64,000 nucleotides of DNA from Yamagishiella unicocca (taxonomy: Eukaryota > Chlorophyta > Chlorophyceae > Chlamydomonadales > Volvocaceae), in assembly GCA_003116995.1 (NCBI GenBank), contig BDSL01000003.1:1798001-1862000 (forward strand), read 5' to 3'. Below the pieces are notes generated by a model. It did no database searches and had not been told where the DNA came from. It was given only the letters and a program-made list of their open reading frames with translations. Position 1 is the first letter of the stretch, and every line of letters begins with the position of its first letter. Positions 46,601-56,378 of the stretch are shown one piece after another. A program made the position numbers and the translations under genes.

Positions 46601-49600
46601 CCGGAGTTCGAGGCCGCTTGGGAGCTGGAGGTTTGGAAGAAAGGTGGGGCTTATAGCCTTCACGGGATTTAGAAACTGTGCCACAGAAACTGCCATCAAG
46701 TTCTTATTGCGCTGCGCTGCTCCCTGTGCGGCTGGCCGGCTGAGGTTCCCTGCTTCCGGCCGGGCGTCCTGGCTGTATGTAAGGCAGGACGGGAGGCACG
46801 GGATAGCCGGTACTCGCAATTGGCAAATGCAACAGCCACCTGTACAGCAGTTCCCCGCCGTCCCAACAGCCGCCCGCGTGCATGTCACCCTAATCTTCCT
46901 GCGTGTCACGCCCGCAGCCGAGGAGGGTCGCTGGCGCTCGGAGCTCCGCGACCGCGAGGCTCAGCGCATGCTTGTGCTGGAGAGCGAGTGGCGCCGCCGG
47001 GAGCGAGCGAGGGAGGCGGAGGTGTCGGGACTCAAGACGGAGTACTTGGCGCTGGAGGACAAGGCACAGCAGGTGGGGCGCGGGCGGTGTCGTGGACCGG
47101 GTCGGGTGGTCGGGGTGGCGGGTGAAAGGGCCCCATGTGGTCGGGTCGCGGCTTTCTGGGGCGAGGAAAGGCACCGCTTTCGCCTGAAACATGTGAGGCC
47201 GCGCGCCCAAAGGCATATGCAGCTCCCATGGAAGCGCTCCTGGTGGTCCTCCAAATCAAGCCTAAGCCGAGCGAGCGGCATCCTGAGCCCTAAGTTCACG
47301 GTGTGAAGGCCATCGTCACCTGCTCCTTTGCCTCGAAGGCCGCGGGTGATGATAAACACGCTCCTGCGTACCCGCTTGGCCTCTCAGGCGCTGGCAGCGG
47401 CGGAGGGCCGTGAGCGGCGCATCCTGGCAGCAGAGGAGGCGCTGCTGAGGCGGCGCAAGGAGCTTGAGCGCGAGCACTCGGCGCGCATGGTGGAAGCTGA
47501 GGCGGCGGTACGGCGGCTGCAGGTCGAATGCGAGCACCAGCTCGATATCGAGCGGGACAGGTATGTCGACACAGCAGCCCTTACGCACCTGGACGCTGTG
47601 GCGAGGTTGAAGACGCAAAGAAGATGCTCGGCTGGTGGGCAGAGCGGAAGCAGCTCACTCGCCATGCGAAAGATGGGACGCATTGATCGTGTATGCTCAT
47701 GACGTGTGCCGTGTGCGTGTGTGTGTGTGCTGCATGGTGCCGGCAGGAACGCAGAGCTGGTGCGGAGAGTGGCCATGCTGGAGGAGCGGCTGGCAGGCAG
47801 CGAAATGAGGTGCCTGGCGGTGGAGAACGAGTTTGCAGGTGGGCGGGCAACACCAAACGTGTTCTGCAGCAGACTAGGGGCGCTTGCAAGCGCCGATGTA
47901 CGTGGCGCTGTCAGTTGCAACCCCGGACTACTTCAGTAGGGACGGTCGTGCCTCTGCTCTCAGCCTCTCCCCGGTTCGCTGACAGCAGCCCCTGCGTGAT
48001 GTCCCCCCCCCGCTGCCGCCGCCACGGGTTTCCCTCGAACCCCCGCTGCCGCCTGCTCGCTACAGACTTTCGGGCGGCGTCTCGGTCCACGCCGGAGGCG
48101 GAACTGGCGCGGCAGCTGGCCGAGGCACGCGAGGCGGTCAGGGCGGCAGACACACGCGCGGCAAAGGCCGCCAAGGCCAAGCAGGGATACAAGGAGCAGG
48201 TGGGTGCACCACCTGCCATTGCTGAAGCCATGTCCGCCAGCTCGGTTTGTATCGTTGCGCTGCTGGTAAAATTTTTAACACACCGCCTGCGCCTCTCGAA
48301 TGTTACCAGTCAGCTGCGGACGCTCCCGTCCCAAAGGTCTCCCAGGTGGCAACATTCCACCGCGCCCTCGCCTTGCCTCGCGCCCGCCCTCGAAACCCCC
48401 GCGCTGCCGTGCGTCTCCCACGGCGCAGGTGCGGAAGCTGGCGGAGCAGATGGCCAATCTGCAGCGGCGGAGACATCGGGACGAGGATGTGGCGTTCAGG
48501 GAGTCGCACAACACGGGGTTCACCATGGGTCGGGCACTGGCGCCGGTTGCGGTTAACACGTCGGCTATTCGTGCGGCCGCCGAGGACCACGTCAGGTGAG
48601 CGGCCCGCAGGAAATTCGAGCACTCGGGATCGGGGGGGCAATTGTGTTGATGTCAGGGTTCCTTAACATTACGCAATCGGCAGCTTCAAACGCATCCTCC
48701 CCACCCCGGTCCGCCCCGGTCCACCCCGGTCCATGGGTGCGGACAGGTACGCGGCGTCGCAGCAGCAGGAGCTCACGGCCATGCGCGCGCAGCTGCAAGC
48801 CATCAAGGCCGCGGCACTGGCGCAGCTGTCGCCGAGCACCTCACCGCGGGGCGATGCGGGGGCCAACGGCGCTTCGGCGGCGGCAGGGCGAGCGGTTTTC
48901 GGGGCGGCGGCGCACGACGGCGGGGACGAGGCCGCGGACCTGCGCTCCGCCGACCAGCAGCGGCCAGGTAAGGCTGTCGTCCGAGCGTTACCTGGGAGCA
49001 TCACCCTTCAACTGTAACGCGACGCTCTTAATTCTGCTTACGCGCAGCTGGCATGGAATGGTGAAAGCGCATGCGCGAGCCTCTGCTTTGCCCAACAGGA
49101 TTATAACCGCCCACACTGAACCTCCAGTATGATACCCGTGCGCGTCCTGCCGGCCCCGCCTCACCTGCAGGTCGTGCGGTCTGGCGACTGGGGCCACGAG
49201 CCGATTCAAGTGCGCCTGCCGCGGCAGCAGCAGCAAATGCACCGACAGCAGCCGGCGACGCCTCCCGTGGCGCTGGCCCTGCGCAGCCAGCCACCTTCCA
49301 GCCCCATGCACATCCGCTCGACCCGGGCGACACGCCAGGCCATCCCCCGACGGCACGGCACTCTAGCACCTCCACAACCGACAGCACCTCCACCTCCAGC
49401 ACCACCGCCCGTCAGCCGCAAGCCCGCAGCCAGGGCACAGCCATGGAGGATGGGGCCGTCGGTGGCAGCACAATGGGCACCGACCGCTGGGCTGAGCCGC
49501 GTGCGGCCAGCAGCGCCCCATACTCGGGCGCGGCTCCATCGCATTCCGGACAATCCGGCAAGGCGGCCTCAGCGCCGGCAGCGGTGCGCACCGTATCCAC

Positions 49601-50441
49601 GTCCACAACGCCATACGACGCGGAGCGACCCCCTCTGCTGCAACAGCAGCAGCAGCGGCAACAACAAGATCAGGCGATGTATGAAGAAGACGCCTACTCG
49701 CAAGACCCCGACGCTGGTCCAGCGCGCTCCGCGTCGCAACCTCACGCCGACGGCCGATGGGACAGCGGCCTCAGCCAGGAGTCCGGCCACGCGGGCCAGC
49801 AGATGGGCGCTGCGCGCGCTGCGGCGGCGGACGAGCAGCGCAGGAGCCTGGCCGACCACCTGGCCAGCGCCAGCGCAGGCACGCGGGTACGAGAGCGGGA
49901 GGCGCCCCAGCCGCATTCAAATGCGCCGGGCGGTGCCTGGCCAGTAGTACGAGCTAGCTGGCACGACCGTGACCTGGACGCAGGGGTGGAAGGCCGGGCA
50001 CCGGCCGGGCCCTCCAGCGCCGGCTGGCCTGTCGGCGGCCGCCCAGCTGGCTCGGCTGTGGGGCAGCACGCCCGCGGCAGCGGCGGCGATGCCGCGGGTG
50101 TGCGTGTGCGCGCATCCGCGCCAATGTTGGTGGAGGAGCATGAGGACCGTGAGGCACCCCAGCAGCACGGGTCGCGGCAGCACCGCCACAGCGTCGCGAT
50201 CCAACACGGGGAGGAGGAGGGACAGGAGGAGGAGGAGGACCCAGCACAGTATGGGGTGCAGCCAGGCATCAGCGGCGGTGTCGGGGGGCCGAACGCCGAC
50301 CTGGCCGAGATGCAGCGGCTCACCCGCCGCAAGATGGAGCTCCTGCAGCGGGGCTACAGCATGGACGACCCGGTGATTGAGCTGCTGACGGAGCGCATAC
50401 AGGCCCTGATGGCCATGAACGCGGGTCTGCCTGTCAGCTAA
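43655..50441 (+). CDS. UNI2: CEP120 / UNI2 homologue, basal-body assembly protein
   Basis: Predicted 1307 aa. Exons: 43655-43985, 44120-44617, 44932-45037, 45284-45379, 45636-45777, 46106-46643, 46918-47072, 47388-47560, 47747-47838, 48066-48199, 48429-48595, 48747-48967, 49171-50441; every junction keeps frame. An N-terminal C2 domain (about 1-130) starts IEDRTYILSLTIQDGKGF. A second C2-like domain (about 245-391) starts FRHFALTVDVRAFQS and includes VEAWHKERFRADMLLGAGS, as in animal CEP120. A Pro/Ala linker (392-560) leads to ELEVWKK and an Arg/Glu-rich coiled coil (about 565-880). A long low-complexity Gln/Ser/Gly/His tail follows, and near the C-terminus KMELLQRGYSMDDPVIELL resembles the last conserved block of CEP120. 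CEP120 acts in centriole elongation, and Chlamydomonas UNI2, needed for the triplet-to-doublet transition, is its reported counterpart. The neighbouring TTLL and TBCCD1 genes fit a basal-body setting. Confidence 0.88.
48022..48043 (-). repeat. Dispersed intronic repeat, type 3 core (CEP120 intron 9)
   Basis: Matches CCACGGGTTTCCCTCGAACC from the aldo/keto reductase intron at 40052-40107. It lies in the antisense direction relative to the CEP120 gene. Confidence 0.7.
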
Positions 50442-51587
50442 CAGCAGGCCAGAGCGGTTCTGCGCGCCGCGCCGCGCGTCGAGTGCATTTGCATGGGCGG
50501 GGCGGCACGGGGCTCACGAAGTGGGTGCGTCCGGACCGACGCAACGCCGGGGGGGCCGTGGAGGCCGGCAGGGTTGGCTGGCGGCTTGGAGGTTGGCTTC
50601 CGCGGGCGCCAACTGCGACAAGTTGGGTCTGGGTGGTTGCGTGATGGGCGGGGTTGGACGTGGCCATGCACCACGTGTATGTTTGACGGCAGTTTCACCG
50701 TGGAGCGACGACTGTGGCGGGGAGTTGAGGAGGAGCAGGATCCAGGACATGTGCCGTGACACGGTATGCGGAGTAGAAAACCGCTGATGTAACATGATGG
50801 ATCCGTAGGTCTGGGCTCCGTGGCCTTCGAGGAAGAACGTGCGCTGGCAGCACCGTTGCCGACGGCTTAAGATAACTGACCCGCAAGTGCCTATGAACGC
50901 ACCTCACCACTTCTGATAAGGCACGCTACTGGGAGGCTACAACTGGTCACACCTTGCTGCATGAGTCCGTTACAGGGTCGATCTGCAATGTCAAGCGAAG
51001 TCAGCAGAGGGAACCCCAAGTTCTGTGGCTTCGCGTGGGGGGTTCAGCACCTACCGCGTTGCGGTCGCGCCGGCGAACAGCTGTTGGCGTGATCCTAACT
51101 TGCATCTATCTCAGAGCTAGAGATTTCAATTAAATGTGTCACTGTGCCTTAATGCCAGCTCCCAGCTCGTAGAAAAGCCGCAAATTTGTAGGGAATGTAT
51201 CCGACGAGCAATATGCCTAGCGCATATTACGAGTTGTTGTACGGCGTTGCGTCGCACCAGTTGACAGCGTTTACGCGAAGGATTTTCCAAGGCTGTGTTC
51301 ATCGATGTGTGAAAATGATCTACAACTCATTGAGAACTGCACGTTACTTGTGGCCAACGGCCCCTGAAGCGAGACCTGCCTGATGCCTGTGACTGATCGG
51401 CACTGATTTACGATCAGTACGAAACTAGCATATGTATACATTAATGTGCGTTCTCGCTTTTTGCGTACCGGTAAGTCCGGTGCCCATAGGAAATGACATC
51501 TGAACCAGCCTTTGATTGAGCTCGTACACCTGCGCCAGCGAGGGTTACGCATGGAATTACCAGTACAAAAGCTGTTCACAGCTTGAA
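50442..51587. other. Region between the CEP120 and TTLL genes
   Basis: About 1.1 kb without a recognised gene. The left part is the CEP120 3' UTR with a TGTAA at 50788-50792; the right part should hold the TTLL promoter. It is more AT-rich from about 50900 onward. Confidence 0.6.
50788..50792 (+). terminator. Candidate polyadenylation signal of the CEP120/UNI2 gene
   Basis: TGTAA about 350 bases after the stop codon, a typical distance. Confidence 0.55.
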
Positions 51588-54500
51588 ATGCTTTCGGGGG
51601 ATAGCGCCGCAACCCGACATGGCCTCGGCGGCGTCGCTGACGAACTACGGCAGCAAGGCGCGTCCTTGGCTCCTGGCCGCACTGGAAGCAAGGCTCGACG
51701 ACGAGAAAAGTCAACGCAACGCTGTCTGCCGGCGGGTCGGCCCATCGGCGGGGGCGTCTCAGCCGCTCCGCCTGAACCACCGGTCCCGGACGGTGAGCAT
51801 GCTAAGGGAGGGAGCGCGTCGAGAGGCGCATGTTGCTTGGCACGGACAAAGTTAACGGTGGCACGGACAAACAAACTCAGACGGTACGATGCACCCCTTT
51901 GCTGCTTCTGTGTATGCATGCAGCCACGGCCCGATTGGGAGTCCTGGCCAATCGAGACCGCGCAGCAGTGGCCACGGATCCACCGTTCAGGTGCGCCCTA
52001 CGTATACGGCAACTTACGGTTATCGGTTATGTGGTTGTGGTGGAGACAACAATGGCTGTAGCCGGGGAGGATGCACCCAGGGAGCAGGGACTGAGCTGCG
52101 ACGGATGGCATGGCATGCCGCGCAGCGCACGCAGACGCGATGGCGAAGCGAAAGACCACTTGCCAACCTGCTAGAGCTTACCAACCGTCAACTGCCTGTC
52201 CCCTGGAAATCGTTGGCTCTGAAGCCACAAGCCTGGTCGGTCTTGCCATGTGACCTGGCTGCCGCCTGACGGACTAGCCTCGCGCCTTGCCCGTCACCCG
52301 GCTGACTGGCGAGTCCTATCCATGCCCGCTCACCTGTCACCGGTCACCGTCCCGATTTGTTTGTTGGTTGGTTGGCTGGTTGGCAGGTTCTGGTTGGACG
52401 AGGTGCTGTGGAGCCAGGGCCGGGTGGCGGTGGAGCTGATGGAGCTGGTGCTGACGGAGGCGGGCGGGGTGCGCACTGGAGGAGCGGGCAGGCGGGAGGA
52501 GCGGGCGCGGCAGCGGCTGGGGCCGGCGGCAGGGTGCGTGCACCGTGGTGTGTGCAGGATCGAGGTCGACTTGCGTGCGGGCCAGTTGGGTCACAACCCA
52601 CAAGGCCACGCGGCCACGTGAGCACACGATTATTGTCCTGGTGCGATGGACGGTATGCGCCCATTGGCCACTGGATGGAATACAGCCGTAAGGATCAACC
52701 AGCGCCGACTCAGATTAGGAGCCCAGTCCGTCTTATTCGATTGCCCGCAGGATCCCGTCGCGTGGCGCGTCGCTGGGATCCAGTAACATGGACGCCTGGG
52801 AAGTGCTCTGGACTAAATCCACGTACGCCATCCCAGCAGCGCGGGCAATGCGTCCCGGCCAGCTGGTGGGTGCTGCTGCTGCAGCCAATGAGTTTCGTGT
52901 TACCGGCGCAACGTCTTCCTTTTTGGAATATTTGTGCCCTTCACACGATCCTATCCGGGCGTTAATCTGCGCAGGTCAGCGCCATCATCGGGCTCAACAG
53001 CCTGACCATGAAGAAGCGCCTCATGCTGACGCTGAGGGACGCTTACGGTGCTGACGGCGCCTTTGAGATCACGCCGCGAAGTTTCGCCTTGCCGGAGGAG
53101 CTGGACGCATGGGCGGAGTGGGTGCGGCGGCGGGGGCCCGACCCGCGGCGAGGCGGCGGCGACCAGCCTGGCTCCCTCTGGATCCTCAAGACCGGTCAGG
53201 ATGCAGGTGGGCAGGGACGGGGCTGACGAAATGCAGGTGGACGGGGACGGGGCTGGCGAAATGCCGTCCAGCGCCCTGCATTGCCGTGCGGTGCCGACTG
53301 CTGCGGTCCAAAGGACCAGTGTGGCAACGAATGCGGATTGATGGTCGGCGAAGGCGCGCTCCGGGCCGACTGGGCCGACTGCACCTGAGGCAGGTCCAGG
53401 GAGGTGGCCGCTTGGCCGTCCCAGCGCTGCCCTCAAGCAGATATCAGTAGCTCGTCCCCCCTAGCTCTCCTCTCTACACTTCCCACACTTCCCACGCTTC
53501 CCACACTTCCCACTTCCCACGCTTCCCGCTTCTCGCCACCCGGCCCCGCTGTAGGCAAGGGCCTCAGCCTGCTCCCCGCGGACCAGGCGGTGGGGTACGC
53601 CAAGGAGCAGCTCGCGCTCCGGGCCGCGCATCCCCTCGACGCCACCGGCAGCCTCGGCAGCACCGGCGGCGCTGGCGGCAGGCGGTTTCAGCTGCAGGTA
53701 GCGCAGCAGTACATCACCGACCCATTACTAATCCACGGCCGCAAGTTCCATTTGAGGCTGTGGGTCTTGGTCACAGCTCACAGCCCTCTCCGCGCCTACC
53801 TGCACCGGTAGGGGGGGGCGGGGGATCGTGGATTGGAGGGGCTGACGGCTGAGGTGCCGGGCCGGGATGGACGCGACGGGGTGCTCACCTTTCCCAGTGT
53901 GATTTCCTCTTTGTTGCTGCTGGCGCGGTCTAGGTTATCACTGCCACGAACCCGCACATTGCCCCTGGGGTCTCACAGGCGTGGACTGGTGCTCTTCAGC
54001 TCGGAGCCGTACAACCAATCTGCAGCTGACGCCATAACCCCGCCAACAGCCCGCCGCGCCACCGGCGTCGCCGTTTCCGAAGCCGGGCCCTTCCCGGGGT
54101 TTGCGCCGAAGCCCGGCCATCGCCCACCGGAAGATCCGCCGTACCAGCTGCCTGCCAGCCACGTCACCAACTACGCCCGCAACAGCAACACGATGGTTTG
54201 GAGCCTGGCCCAGTTGGAAGAGCACCTGGGTCCGGAGTGCTTCGCGCTGCTGTGGTGCAAGCTGTGCGGGTCGTGCGCGCGCACCCTGGCCGCGGCGAGA
54301 GCATCGCTGGCGGAGGCGCACACGTGGCTCCGGCCCGCCGTACAAGAGTACGGCTTCCAGATGATGGGCGCTGATTTTTTATTGGACGAGCGGCTTCACC
54401 CGTGGCTGCTGGAGTTCAACAGCGCGCCGTCCATCATGGTGCAGCACGAGCGCGATGACACGAGGCGGCTGGTGTACGAGCAGAAGTACGGCATGTTGAG

Positions 54501-54651
54501 GGACACGTGGGGAGTCGTACGCGGGCGGGTGCACAGGCCGGGCGCCGGAGAGGAAGTCAGCAGGGCGCCTGGAGGAGGCCGGGTGGGAGCGGCCCAGGTT
54601 GAGGCGGCGAACCTGGGAGAGTACGACCCGCTGATGCCCTACATGCCGTAA
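51588..54651 (+). CDS. Tubulin tyrosine ligase-like (TTLL) enzyme
   Basis: Predicted 563 aa ATP-grasp ligase that would add Tyr, Glu or Gly to tubulin; which one cannot be told. Exons: 51588-51792, 51924-51990, 52387-52533, 52751-52865, 52975-53206, 53555-53807, 53979-54651. The start ATG 51588 was chosen because only this frame gives phases that join exons 1-3; the ATG at 51619 in another frame does not. TTL blocks in order: [10 protein letters not shown], a [15 protein letters not shown] block, [73 protein letters not shown], then [20 protein letters not shown] with FNSAPSI, the metal and ATP site. The usual WIxKP is WILKT here. A Pro-rich insertion sits between SSEPYN and HVTNY. It lies between two basal-body genes, in line with a role in axonemal or basal-body tubulin modification. 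Confidence 0.9.
53201..53260 (+). repeat. 30-bp tandem duplication spanning a 5' splice site
   Basis: The unit starting ATGCAGGTGGRCRGGGACGG occurs at 53201 and 53231. The first copy contains the exon 5 donor of the TTLL gene (after 53206), so a second identical donor context (ATGCAG/GTGG) exists 30 bases downstream. Confidence 0.85.
53477..53533 (+). repeat. Short CACTTCCCAC-type tandem repeat
   Basis: Five to six imperfect units of about 10 bases of the type CACTTCCCAC/CGCTTCCCAC in TTLL intron 5, forming the pyrimidine-rich stretch upstream of the exon 6 acceptor. Confidence 0.8.
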
Positions 54652-56378
54652 CAGTGGATAACGAAATGGCTTTGCACCCGTATGTCTGTTCGGACACCTC
54701 AGTTTGCGTGTGGTCCGACGACTGCGTCTGATGGACGCCCTTCTGACGCTCATAGGTCAGCCAACGCGGGGTGAAACAATCCGATTATAATGGATGTCGC
54801 AGCTAAACCTGTGACCCTGGACCCAAGACGTGGAGTGTGCTGACTGGACGTGTTCATCATTTTAGGCCGGGTCGTGATTGCGTGACGTGGCGGCGGGGTA
54901 TCTTCCTTGTCGCTAAGCTAAGGATTCTTGATGCCCCTCCTGGAGGGTTGCGAGGAGTCACAGACCCTGGCCCCCTGCGCGCGCCCTGGACGACAATTGC
55001 AGGATTGACTTGTATGTGGCTGCAGGCTTGGCGCTGTATGGATTTTCTCAGTACCGTATGGTGGGAGTATCGTATGTAGGAACATATCAACGTCAATGTT
55101 TTGTGTTTTAAACACCGCTGATTAGCTAGCCAGCCATCGACTAGCACGACGACCTTGGTTTCGGACATCGGAGTTTGCTGGGGGCGCAGCAGTGGGAATG
55201 TCCATTTCAGGTGCTCCGAATTTACATTCGAATTTAAGATGTGCAGGCCGCCCGAAAGGCCGCCACTTCTATGAATATAATGATGAGTGAGGACGGAGGC
55301 TGTTGGCTTCATATTATTGTTCTTTCCGTGTTAGCAAGGCTGTGGTGTCCCACACAGTCGTTGCCGTTAATGGGCTGCCGCCGGCAGGTGCCAGCGCGAT
55401 TCATCAACAACAAGTTCAGTTCCATCCCAGCGGGGCCTGAATTGTGCGACATCGGTGGTTATGCACGGCGACATGCGCCAAGTGGGACATTGGGTCGGAA
55501 CCTTGTTTTGACCAACACCTTGTCGTTTAGAGTCCAGGCTTGTTGCGTCCGCCCCGTGTGTACGAACCCAACAAGCGCCCGCAATCCCGCCCGCCGCTAG
55601 GCTCCATCGCGCCTGTCCAGGAGTCAGCGTCCCAAAGTATCCTGAGCGAGCAAGTTCCCTCCTACGCTAAGCGGCGCTTGGCCTTTCACCACAACTACGT
55701 CAAAACATGCCCCTAGGTGCCAAGACCTTTCTAAGCACAACCGGAAGGAAGACAGCGGACGGGGCAGATCGTCGTCAGCGACAAGGGAGCCCTGACCACC
55801 AGGCGAGCGCACGCAGGATGCTGTCGTACTAGCTGACTCGCTGCCCAAGCGCAGCCGCCCCAATCCGCCCCCTCGATTCCCACACTGTGCAACTACTAAA
55901 ACGTCCCGGCTGCACCACGCCAATGCCGTACGCCTCTCGTCACATGTTGCCCCGCCCCCAAGAAACACACAGTGCCGCGGGGACCCGCCCTCACCACCCA
56001 GATAGGGCGGCCCCGTGATCGCTCCCTTTGCAGCCCTTCGCGAGTCCAGCCGTGCCGCCCAACCGGCCCCACATCCAGAACGCACCCTGCACCCCCTCAC
56101 ACACCCCCTCGCCTCCTACCCCTGCCCGCACGACCCTCTCCAGCGCGCATGCAGAATGCACCCACGCGCAAACACGTCCCGCACAGCGCCCCGCCTGGAA
56201 TCCTAAAATCGCCACCCCCGCCACCGCTAGCAAAAGGCCACCGACCCAACACGGCCCCTTGGTATCCCCGGTGTCGCGGCTCCTCACCTTCTAAAATCCC
56301 CGGGAAAAGAAATTCTCCTTGTCCTTGTATTACCACACACCCCGCACATCCTCCTGGAGGCCCCCCACGTGTGATTTC
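54652..56378. other. Convergent intergenic region between TTLL and TBCCD1
   Basis: About 1.7 kb with no recognised gene. It should contain both 3' UTRs. A complement of TGTAA at 55222-55226 could serve TBCCD1 (-); no TGTAA was seen for TTLL. The part from 55900 to 56340 is very C-rich. Confidence 0.6.
55222..55226 (-). terminator. Candidate polyadenylation signal of TBCCD1
   Basis: TGTAA on the - strand, about 1.15 kb after the TBCCD1 stop codon. Confidence 0.35.

Noticed and set aside
49129..49947. 272-codon frame overlapping the last CEP120 exon
   Set aside because: A shadow frame of the Gln/Pro-rich coding tail. The frame ending at 50441 carries the conserved CEP120 C-terminal block.
51619..51792. 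Alternative TTLL start [19 protein letters not shown]
   Set aside because: This frame ends exon 1 in phase 0 and cannot be joined through exon 2 to the WLDEVLW exon in frame. The ATG at 51588 gives matching phases throughout.
54652..56378. Possible small gene between TTLL and TBCCD1
   Set aside because: Only short frames without motifs were found; the stretch is better explained by the two converging 3' UTRs.
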